A DNA stretch of 20,002 nucleotides from the IMG/VR virus record IMGVR_UViG_3300018481_000092, positions 1 through 20,002 of that record; one strand, 5' to 3'. The stretch is from a virus. Position numbers and translations under genes: made by a program. The notes below the pieces were generated by a model. The model did no database searches and was not told where the DNA came from. It saw only the letters and a list, made by a program, of their open reading frames with translations. This document shows, one piece after another, positions 9,401-15,483 of the stretch. How positions within the stretch are numbered: the first letter of the stretch is position 1; the number at the start of each line of letters is the position of its first letter.

Positions 9401-9639
9401 AGAATTTTGATGTATTGAAGATTAGTAGAGAATGACAGTTCACACTTTTCTACTACAGAACCGTCCGTGAAGATGTGACGACCAAATTTTTCAATCTGAT
9501 CCTGTAAGATTGTTTGACTTCCAGTAAGTTCCTGAACCTGAACTGGAACTCCTGCACGATATTCGACACGATGAAAATGATTATTTGCCTTAAAATTATC
9601 AAAATAAGGAGGTCTGGATAAGTCAATCTTCGTAGTCAA
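3499..9639 (-). CDS. Giant DUF4815-type tail/baseplate protein with Cys-rich tract
   Basis: This 2046-residue protein starts at TTG (9639-9637), with AAAGGA 8 bases upstream and an in-frame stop just before. The opening TKIDLSRPPYFDNF, then YRAGVPVQVQELTGSQTILQDQI at about residues 27-50, matches the start of phage DUF4815 proteins, so TTG is convincing. Residues about 590-660 hold a beta module (GDCITVGNTI, ITAVTPTTLTIS) of a kind also present in its gp7- and gp8-like neighbours. A Ser/Thr/Gly linker with a seven-threonine run precedes a conserved segment at about 1250-1300 (YVTDVALQPFIRPQQV, then FDETPITEYC). Residues 1423-1447 are the Cys-rich tract. From 1446 a domain (PCAQSW, DIYFERKDPNLGCTVYIREM) resembles the 'DPLAQTF' domain of T4-like virion proteins. 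No catalytic site is visible. It probably forms a peripheral baseplate or fibre-connecting structure. It lies 17 bases after the gp8-like gene. Confidence 0.88.
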   Translation of the reverse strand: MTTKIDLSRPPYFDNFKANNHFHRVEYRAGVPVQVQELTGSQTILQDQIEKFGRHIFTDGSVVEKCELSFSTNLQYIKILDTYANGSTFTIDNFIGSYVESSNGIRAHIVDASAGALPAAPDLNTLYINYLTTANDNVTRFFDTDQVLTLKTSSNSIIGQLTTANTINTGNTKFRGFSVSTNVTDGTIFSQGFFVGVEPQSLIISKYSGFPDGISVGFDLIETLVTPEADPSLLDNAAGSPNYAAPGAHRLKLTPVLKVQNTNFSNTTNSFFPLVNFVEGYPTIINTDPNYATLGAQLARRTDEESGNYVISPFNMRTLTRYLANGSVDTQNVRLEVDPGLAYIHGYRVETVGKLVNKLRKGTDIRYLESQVTTITMGNFVYCTEFAGHWSITTGATVSLRSATAQAISTVSSIGNSIDALAAPGAEIGTAKLLAVEFDSDAGATPTGKFRVYLFDVVMNSGQSFENIKSLYTITAGQKGFGDCVLENGAAVLYDNTLKRLIYPLTNDAASAVKNLKSSANTVVTQFDFRTSSNIAFSNTGVGILSVPSSGVGGVNKFTYGIGVLDSVSERDFIVVANSLINTANLAGRVQTTGTSVTFTVGQVNNFVTGASLNVGDCITVGNTIDFATRRITAVTPTTLTISTPFSNTYTNSAYWQTYVQGQVIPVSTQGGQTITISGTPANTATFALNKVFTAPFYGTIYYNVRRTAAVPASKKLLTSVFVKIDCTSNVIGPYCLGFPDIFAVKNIWKGSTYANTNPEVKSSFNFDSGQTDMYYGLAKITPKSPLLSADRLLVELAVFKPDVSSGVGFFSVESYPVDDTGVTANTIFTQYIPTYKSKSDGKVFSYRNSIDFRLYATNTAAYATTAAAASINPANTLTLNTSAAYIPALDASFETDLQYYLGRQDRIGMDTKGALLIIEGTPSESPVPAPSVVNGIDLALASISPYPSLTMDDVRVSGSYASVITFNYMKNRRYTMHDIGSIDQRLQVVEYYTVLNALEQATKNLLIPSTTDLNRFKNGILVDPFNDHSIGDTINPQYNIAIDSDTTEARPIFTQELINLQLANSVPSNSVVVSTNGRLILLKNERVTAPYLFQYFATQLRSPSQDVSYRWAGTLTLRPEGDYHPDVSINPDVVVNLSSHSNYVYTQAQVANSPQLGWSTQWGTWRETSSSTSVSSSGGYSPSGTLSGTAALTIDQYYAQTGIYNPNAISIIENDYIFGGGTTTTTTTSNLQREGQATATTSSSQSYQLGSYVTDVALQPFIRPQQVLFEAHGIKPNQRMWTYFDETPITEYCRQILPNNPTVFPVGGPLVSDASGSLYGSFNIPRGTFRTGERKFRVLDIDNLVTDNTILLSSATSTFFGTNLTYAKNNIGLNTTDTQNYSATITDTTAIVSSSTSPNPTSTIRTYTIVNGVPQVEPVADCNCDCACACACGDGGDGGGGGGSPCAQSWRMPEETFRAQSIGGIYVSAIDIYFERKDPNLGCTVYIREMENGYPSTKIVPFGQKHLTSAEVTVSENASLPTTVVFDAPLFLSTRTEYCVVVRADGYNPNYALWTAALGGSPDVTTGAKTFDNSFLGKFFTSSVDSGWTAYQQEDMKMAIYRLTFTELDSRACFTNDDAEYILYNNYLGAFETGETAYLSNGEFYANNVSVVAGNTTVIIGGGVGVANSTTFEANSKIYITSNTNTVSFTANVQSVVNATAIIINTVPAFTDPDCGIGHLRKNGLLTGRVNAVYQAANTLILNASTSDVNYYLSANTKVIGATSNASANIVSIMDMPYNTVMPKLAVSIPPPTSLTFSLRGTANTTLGYVKDPSDLALNFATEQSFHDRERVVMSRTNEIINLGGDKSLKMYAQFTSGIERSSPAIDTIKLGMLTIYNIVNNESGTSIYDSEKTNFGTGIVKYISKAVILADGQDAEDLRVYVGAYLPAGTSMYVYARLQNIADTDAFTSKAWTPLTTKTTLVSSKTNLQDFIEFQYDLPTVPANPGDNSAWRDSANVNSIVSYTSPTGIIYNSYKAFAVKVVLMSEGSHLVPRLQDVRAIALQI
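5299..5373 (-). other. Alternating Cys-X-Cys tract in the giant tail protein
   Basis: This segment encodes residues 1423-1447 of the 2046-residue protein. Six cysteines alternate with Asn, Asp or Ala (C1423 N C D C A C A C A C1433). A Gly/Asp linker ending in six glycines follows, then Ser-Pro-C1447. The other roughly eleven cysteines of this protein are scattered singly, so the cluster stands out. It sits at the joint between the Thr/Ser-rich middle and the conserved 'DPLAQTF'-like domain, where C1447 takes the Leu position. It could be a metal site, a disulfide staple between chains of a trimer, or a substrate for the downstream radical SAM enzyme. The sequence is certain, the role is not. 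Confidence 0.85.
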
Positions 9640-9647
9640 AATATGAT

Positions 9648-9653
9648 TCCTTT
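9648..9653 (-). promoter_or_regulatory. Ribosome binding site AAAGGA for the TTG-started tail gene
   Basis: AAAGGA lies 8 bases upstream of the TTG at 9639-9637, and no ATG or GTG is available nearby. A stop codon in the same frame lies just upstream. Together with the DUF4815-type N-terminus, this fixes the start of the 2046-residue protein. Confidence 0.7.
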
Positions 9654-9656
9654 AGC

Positions 9657-12600
9657 TTAAAACTTAAGAATTAATTTTGCTGTTTCTTTTGAAACAGCAG
9701 ATTTAGCAAATGGTGAGAAGTTTTCAACATATATTACTTCGCCTGAGTTCTTAACAAGATCTGGATAATTCAAAGTATTAGCAAAAGCGCATTTTCCAGC
9801 GGCACCAGAGGTATTTCCTGTTATAATATTTTGTCCGATCTGGAATTTACCTTTTATGGCATGAAGTTTAAGAACCGGATAGACAGAAGATACCGTAGCA
9901 CCCACGTTAAAGTTATTTATGATTGTATCTGAGGTGTTTATAGCACCATTGACGTTAGTTATCTTAAGATAGCTCGAATTTGCCATCAAAATGGTCGCAG
10001 TAGCCCCAGTATTGTTATCCGTTAATGTCTCGCCGAATGCAAATAGCCCGTTTGCTGAAACGATGGCAAGATCCTTATGAGTAGTAAGATCAAAGATTCT
10101 AGCCTTAGCTGCAGAAGTTTCCTGAGTAACGAACTCATTATTGATATAAGGAATGTTATTGGATGAAAGCGTCAAACGGACAGTCTGATTGAAATACTTA
10201 CCATAATTGCTTCCAATGTTGTTATAACCATTTGCTATAGCAATGCCGCTTACTGTTGCATGAGCGTTAGTAGTAGGATCATTGATTTCTTGACCTATAG
10301 CAAATCTGCCTATTGCTTTGGTAAGTTTGATAGTATTTGCATTAATTATCTGTTCAAGAACCCCAGTAGCATTAGTAGTTTCTTGTATGATAGGTTGGTT
10401 ATTGGACAGGATTACGAAGTCTGTAGTTTCAACAATCCTACAATTGGCAGTTTCACCGGAAGTTATGCCAAAAATTGAATCTCCAGCACCGTTTGCAGTA
10501 AAGTCTCCAGTAGCCGATTTTAGTTCAAGATAAGAAGAATTAGAGAATACGACAATACCTGCAGAATTTGAAGATGGTTGATAAACTATTTCGCCAGCAT
10601 CGAATGCAGATGATCTGTTAGAAATAATCATTTTATTGTTGTTTATGTTAGTAAGTGTGAGAATCACGTTATCGTATTCTGGATTCTTTAAGATGCCCAG
10701 TCTTCTATAGTTACCAGAAGATTCTAGAGCATAAGAATCATTAACATAATTGTCAAATTTTGTAGAAATACAGAGAAAACGTGCGCCCAAATCAAGTAGG
10801 GTATTTGCACCATGACCGTCGATTGGACCGATGATTGGAGTAATAAGAGCATTTGAACCAAAAAGTGAATTGGCGATCAATGATGCAGTAGCATAAGTGT
10901 AACCTTCGCCTCCAGAGATCATGTTGACAGAAGCAATACCATATGCAGAATATGCCGAAGTATTTACGGTACAGTATGCAGAAGCCCCTGAACCATCACC
11001 TTCGATTAAAACTCTAGGACCAACTTTGTATTGTGTCAATTGGTTTGGAATAGAATGTGAAGCGATAACAGTAAGATTGCCTGTGATTTCATCACCATAG
11101 AAATTAGCAATATATGCTTCTTGACCAGAGAATAATGATCTACTATCAGATTTAATAGTTATGCTAGGAAATGAAAGTATGGATACGATGTTAGATTTCT
11201 GACTAGAAGAACCGCCTTTAATATAAAATGTATTAGAGAAAGTGCCAGATACATCTGAAAGAATAAGAGTTGATGAATTTGAGAATGCTACAAAACCATT
11301 TGCACCCTGTTCAATGTTGCTTTGATCTACCATGGTTACTGCTTCACCAGGAATATATGTAGCGTCGACGATAGAATTATTAGTATAAGTAAGAGTGATG
11401 CCTGAGAAGTTAGTATGTGTTATGATGCCAGAATTTACTCTTACGGTAATAGATGAAGGTGAAAACGCATTAGGTACTTTAAAATGAGTAGTAGAAGAAA
11501 GAGTATTACTAAAATTAGTACTACATGTTAACACTGTAGTATTAACTACATTTTCTACACGGCGCAATTGACTATTTGGATTAGGACCTACTCGAATATA
11601 ATCACCAGTAATATATCCGTTTGCAAGATCTGTGAAATTAGTACCTATTCCTAATACTCGATTGTTACCAGTAACAATAGAAGCGGTTCCAGGCTTTGGT
11701 GTACCGGTAGAAATGGTATTATATATAGGAAGATCTAAAGAAAACGGGGTAACGAATTGCGTTCGTTGAGTACTCAGAATTGATGAGTTTGAAGTTAGAA
11801 CCTCTGCTACAATGCCAGAATCTGTCTGTGCAATTGTATCACCAATATCAAAATAACCGACTTTGTACAATATAGAAACTAAATCATATTGTTGGAATAA
11901 TGTTTGATCTACCGCAATATCACCAGTTTTATTAGCAATCTGTGCAGTAATATATGCATCAAAAGTTTCATCGACATAGGCTAATCTGTTAAGACCATCA
12001 TAGAATCTAATGTTTCTAAGTTGATTAGCTCCTGGACCGGCATACAAATAAATTGCGGAATTGGTATAAAAATTGTCTATGGAAGAAGCATCGGATGATA
12101 ATTCTACAACTGAAGTGTTGACATAATTTGCCAAAAATCCATCTGCAACTGCTAGATAATTGAATCCGCTTTGATCTACTTTGATATAATCGAGTGAACC
12201 TGGAGATGCAGCAACTTCTACAGAATTGTTTGGGAGAACCACAAGAAAAGCATTGGAAGAAAAGCGCGTCATAGATGTTGCATCTATGTTATACATAAAT
12301 TTCCAGATATAATTATCAGATGTAGAAAACACGCCAGTGGTAGAGGTCAAAGTAGGTTTGATGAGTGAAGGACCACCGTCATTGTTGTAGATACACTTAT
12401 AGATATTGTTTTCATCCGTGAATACATAAAAGTTATATTCATCAAAGAGGGTACTATTGCGTTGATTATATGCAGTATAGACAGTATTTGCTGTCCAATT
12501 GGTTCGTGGAATAGTGGGTTTCACGGACGTGGTATCAATGATTTTCCCATAGACAATATCATTGAAAATGCTTTGCTCATAGTCTAAAATAGAATTATTA

Positions 12601-12737
12601 GCAGCAGGTGGATTAATGTCATCTATCCATGGATATGGGCGTCCGACAAACGTATAATAAGCATTCTGTTTGTCTTCGAGAGAGCTCAAAAACAAATTCA
12701 TAAGTTCGACTGAATGTTTTATGGTTAAGACTGACAA
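9657..12737 (-). CDS. gp8-like baseplate wedge protein, greatly enlarged
   Basis: The 1026 residues carry clear T4 gp8 landmarks at both ends. Near the N-terminus are YTFVGRPYPW (28-37; T4 has ITFGRSEPW), IPRTNW (76-81; IPRRDW), YKCIYN (113-118) and DNYIWKFMYNI (141-151; DGYVWEYLFEI). The C-terminus has PDLVKNSGEVIYVENFSPF and ends KLILKF (T4: PEDLMRHSGEMIYMENRPP, ending NILFTF). In T4, gp8 is a wedge protein of about 334 residues that binds gp7 and gp10. Here roughly 700 extra residues lie between the end motifs, made of beta-rich modules such as GIGTNF..GDYIRVG and FAIGQEI or FAFGETL followed by 'TGATATI'-type strands. The start is TTG (12737-12735) with GGTAGG 6 bases upstream and a late-promoter-like motif before it. 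It directly follows the gp7-like gene, as in T4. The gp8 assignment is by my recall of the T4 sequence. Confidence 0.87.
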   Translation of the reverse strand: MSVLTIKHSVELMNLFLSSLEDKQNAYYTFVGRPYPWIDDINPPAANNSILDYEQSIFNDIVYGKIIDTTSVKPTIPRTNWTANTVYTAYNQRNSTLFDEYNFYVFTDENNIYKCIYNNDGGPSLIKPTLTSTTGVFSTSDNYIWKFMYNIDATSMTRFSSNAFLVVLPNNSVEVAASPGSLDYIKVDQSGFNYLAVADGFLANYVNTSVVELSSDASSIDNFYTNSAIYLYAGPGANQLRNIRFYDGLNRLAYVDETFDAYITAQIANKTGDIAVDQTLFQQYDLVSILYKVGYFDIGDTIAQTDSGIVAEVLTSNSSILSTQRTQFVTPFSLDLPIYNTISTGTPKPGTASIVTGNNRVLGIGTNFTDLANGYITGDYIRVGPNPNSQLRRVENVVNTTVLTCSTNFSNTLSSTTHFKVPNAFSPSSITVRVNSGIITHTNFSGITLTYTNNSIVDATYIPGEAVTMVDQSNIEQGANGFVAFSNSSTLILSDVSGTFSNTFYIKGGSSSQKSNIVSILSFPSITIKSDSRSLFSGQEAYIANFYGDEITGNLTVIASHSIPNQLTQYKVGPRVLIEGDGSGASAYCTVNTSAYSAYGIASVNMISGGEGYTYATASLIANSLFGSNALITPIIGPIDGHGANTLLDLGARFLCISTKFDNYVNDSYALESSGNYRRLGILKNPEYDNVILTLTNINNNKMIISNRSSAFDAGEIVYQPSSNSAGIVVFSNSSYLELKSATGDFTANGAGDSIFGITSGETANCRIVETTDFVILSNNQPIIQETTNATGVLEQIINANTIKLTKAIGRFAIGQEINDPTTNAHATVSGIAIANGYNNIGSNYGKYFNQTVRLTLSSNNIPYINNEFVTQETSAAKARIFDLTTHKDLAIVSANGLFAFGETLTDNNTGATATILMANSSYLKITNVNGAINTSDTIINNFNVGATVSSVYPVLKLHAIKGKFQIGQNIITGNTSGAAGKCAFANTLNYPDLVKNSGEVIYVENFSPFAKSAVSKETAKLILKF

Positions 12738-12743
12738 AAAATA

Positions 12744-12749
12744 CCTACC
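12744..12749 (-). promoter_or_regulatory. Ribosome binding site GGTAGG for the TTG-started gp8-like gene
   Basis: GGTAGG lies 6 bases upstream of TTG at 12737-12735. The next in-frame ATG is residue 13, inside the segment that aligns with the T4 gp8 N-terminus, so the TTG start is preferred. Confidence 0.6.
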
Positions 12750-12762
12750 AAATCGTGTTATA

Positions 12763-12770
12763 TATTTATG
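12763..12770 (-). promoter_or_regulatory. Late-promoter-like motif CATAAATA upstream of the gp8-like gene
   Basis: The minus strand reads AACATAAATATATAAC, one base from TATAAATA. The motif ends 25 bases before the TTG start and contains the TAA stop (12768-12766) of the gp7-like gene. Spacing and stop-codon overlap match the motifs at 414-421 and 1896-1903. Confidence 0.58.
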
Positions 12771-15483
12771 TTTGAACTAGGGACGTTTCTACGATCCTTG
12801 ATGGTTCTGCTTTCATATCAGTTTTCACAAAGGTTCCAAATAATGCTAGACCAGCAGGATGAATTAAATCTTCTACGAAAGAACGATAGGTATCTATCAT
12901 TCTAGATGCCTGAATATCATATGAGAATCTCTGATAATAATGAGAATCCTGTATATACATTTCTTCGGATGGAAAGGATTTACGATTTTTCCAGTATCCT
13001 GCCGAGATACCTTGTTGATCTATAATAGAATCTCCATAAACCGCACTGTTATTATTAGCGTTTGACAGATACAGTGTATCACCTATAGTATATCCGAATC
13101 CAGAATCTACGAGTCTAACAGAAGTAACGATGCCTCTAGCATATCCTGCTGTTGAGGAAACGATCGCGTTGTTACCTTTTATGTTTCCAGCATTATCTGG
13201 AATTGATAAGAATATGACATATGGTTCTTGTATTTTTACTTTAGGAGCAACCGCATATCCGATACCGCTGTTAATAGCAGTAATATATCTAATAGAACCA
13301 ACAACAATGTCGTGATAAGTAAAGATATTTGCAAGCGAAGTATTCATATTCTCAACGTCTGGAATATTGACGTATGGAAAATTCCAGTTAGTAAGCCTAG
13401 TAACAGTGCTTATTGTGCCGAGAGCACCTGAGGTTTGACCTGTCAGAACTGCATTTGGATATGGATACCCTGCAAGATAACCTCTGACAGGAACAATAGT
13501 TGCACCGGAACCATTTGCAGTGTTTATTGTAGCTGTAGGCAGAGAGGTGTAGTTAATTCCATTATTACGCATATCTACAACTGCAATAGAACCGGTATCT
13601 GAGGTTGTAATTTGTGCAGTTGCACCAGTACCGCCACCACCTGTAAATATTACAATCTCTCCGTTTGCATATCCAGTTCCTGCTGATGAAGCAGATGCAG
13701 AAAGTACTACTGAATAATTTGGAGTATATGAATAACAATTTTTAAGTGTAAGATTAGAACCAACAACTGCAGAAACCATAGCATTTGCTTGCACGTTTCT
13801 TGTTGGAAAAATTGAATTGATGGAAACAGTAGCACCCGAAGTATTTCCAACAAGAATCATTTCTGGTACAAAAGCTCCGGTATTGCCTGTTACTTCTAAA
13901 TAAGTAAGATCAGAACGTCCTACTCTAGCTGTAATAGAACCATTTGATACGGTTTCAGAATTTGCAAGTAGACCAGATACGACCGTGACATCCATTGGTA
14001 CGACATTGATGCTTGACTTTACTAATTCATTAACCTGAAAAGTACCAGAAACACCTGTAAGATTTACCGTGAAAGTGTTTGCGACATTTTCCAATACCGT
14101 AGAAACATAATTTAATATAAGGTCATTAGTAACTGAGATAGTTTCTGTGTTTGTTAAATCACCGATTTCAAATGAAGCCCCAGCACCACCTGTATTGGTT
14201 GAGTCTATAATAATAGAAGCATTCATACTGTAACCTGAACCGCCATCTTCGAGGAAGAAGCTCGTTTTACCGTTGCTGTTTGTTACAGAAGTTACTACTG
14301 CCAGACCACCTTCACCGCCATCATTAATTTCAAGAACATCGCCAATTGAAAATCCTGATCCACCATTTGTCATCGATATAGCAGAAAGAGAACCGCTAAT
14401 GAATGGTGCATTCTGTGGAATTATTTGAGGAACTGCAGTACTTAGAATTCTTTCGCCGTAATGAAATGTTCCTTCAATATTAGAAAGAATAAGACCGGTA
14501 ACTTGTTTGCCTTTAATGGTTTTCTTAAAAACATATTCTACAGTTGCAGTTGCACCTAGTGATGAAGAATATATTTCTTGATTTATTAGTTCATTAAGAT
14601 ATGGAGTATCTGAAATTTCAATATAGCGTTGGATAAACCATTCTGATTCTGATGGAGCAAAAAGTTGCAGTGATGGCAGATAAATTGAAACATCTTCATT
14701 GAATAGAATTCTGAAAAGAAGTTCATAGGCTCGCTGTGAACCCTTTGATCTATAAAAGTCTTGAATATGTTTAGTTAAAAATCGCTTTGATACCATCATA
14801 TTATTGGGCATTGAAGCCATATATTTTGTCTTGAAATACTGGACAAACTGTTCTAATGTTTCATCAACATCACCATCTTCTGTAATTCTTCTTGAAGCTG
14901 CAATCAGATTTGGCGTATTGTAAATCGCGATTACTTCTGCTTCAGAATTTATGATATATCGAACATATGGAAGACCAGCAAGGGTTTCAGTAGCATCCAA
15001 TGAAATTACGAGAGAATTATTATCAATGATTTTTATAATCTTATGTGCGGTTTCATTAGTATAGATATATTCTCCAGGAATAAAATCAGACAGGAATGAA
15101 GTACCAGTTCCTATTACAATCCTAGAATTATTTGTAAGGTTGACAATTCCAGCAACAGAATTATCAATTTCATCTATTTGAGAAATTACAGAACCTACCG
15201 CATTTTCAAAATTAGTTCCAAGGAACTCAATGCTCATATTATCAGGGGTACCAACGATGAACCCCTGCTGCGATGTATTAGCATTGCAGATAATGTTTTT
15301 TCCAATTTTAAAAACAGTGTTTGAAGACGGATTAATTGTTACCGTATATTTGTCGGTTCTTTCTAACCATTCATAATATGCTTTGACGAAAGCAATAAAG
15401 TTTGGTCCTTCTTCCTGATAAAATTCAGGAAAATTGGATTCTATAAAAGTAGATAAGTATTGTTCGAAATACTGATTATTCAC
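12766..15483 (-). CDS. gp7-like baseplate wedge protein
   Basis: The 905 residues resemble the C-terminal part of T4 gp7, the central wedge protein that holds gp6, gp8 and gp10 together. Landmarks are NFIAFVKAYYEWLE (28-41; T4 NFEAFCEAYIQYL), FYRSKGSQRAYELLFRILFNEDVSI (243-267, the SKG...LFK-LYNE segment of gp7) and FVEDLIHPAGLALFG (869-883; T4 FVHPVGFGF). The N-terminal roughly 700 residues of T4 gp7 have no counterpart. Instead about 600 residues of beta-rich modules separate the second and third landmarks (FHYGERIL at about 340, several 'GGxGxTAxV'-like glycine-rich repeats). A further 'IVIGTGTSF..GEYIYT' module lies at about 122-141. The start is GTG (15483-15481); it overlaps the gp6-like stop by 8 bases and has no strong ribosome site, suggesting coupled translation. 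Gene order gp25-gp6-gp7-gp8 supports the call. Confidence 0.84.
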   Translation of the reverse strand: MNNQYFEQYLSTFIESNFPEFYQEEGPNFIAFVKAYYEWLERTDKYTVTINPSSNTVFKIGKNIICNANTSQQGFIVGTPDNMSIEFLGTNFENAVGSVISQIDEIDNSVAGIVNLTNNSRIVIGTGTSFLSDFIPGEYIYTNETAHKIIKIIDNNSLVISLDATETLAGLPYVRYIINSEAEVIAIYNTPNLIAASRRITEDGDVDETLEQFVQYFKTKYMASMPNNMMVSKRFLTKHIQDFYRSKGSQRAYELLFRILFNEDVSIYLPSLQLFAPSESEWFIQRYIEISDTPYLNELINQEIYSSSLGATATVEYVFKKTIKGKQVTGLILSNIEGTFHYGERILSTAVPQIIPQNAPFISGSLSAISMTNGGSGFSIGDVLEINDGGEGGLAVVTSVTNSNGKTSFFLEDGGSGYSMNASIIIDSTNTGGAGASFEIGDLTNTETISVTNDLILNYVSTVLENVANTFTVNLTGVSGTFQVNELVKSSINVVPMDVTVVSGLLANSETVSNGSITARVGRSDLTYLEVTGNTGAFVPEMILVGNTSGATVSINSIFPTRNVQANAMVSAVVGSNLTLKNCYSYTPNYSVVLSASASSAGTGYANGEIVIFTGGGGTGATAQITTSDTGSIAVVDMRNNGINYTSLPTATINTANGSGATIVPVRGYLAGYPYPNAVLTGQTSGALGTISTVTRLTNWNFPYVNIPDVENMNTSLANIFTYHDIVVGSIRYITAINSGIGYAVAPKVKIQEPYVIFLSIPDNAGNIKGNNAIVSSTAGYARGIVTSVRLVDSGFGYTIGDTLYLSNANNNSAVYGDSIIDQQGISAGYWKNRKSFPSEEMYIQDSHYYQRFSYDIQASRMIDTYRSFVEDLIHPAGLALFGTFVKTDMKAEPSRIVETSLVQT

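Noticed and set aside
3499-9639. Sulfatase-type CxAxR/CxPxR maturation motif in the tail protein
   Set aside because: I looked for this classical target of SPASM sulfatase-maturing enzymes in the tail proteins and saw none; SPCAQSW does not fit.
9912-9921. Another CATAAATA-like string (minus strand TCATAAATAAC)
   Set aside because: It falls inside the gp8-like coding sequence with no gene start nearby, so it is probably a chance match. It also shows how weak the eight-base motif is alone.
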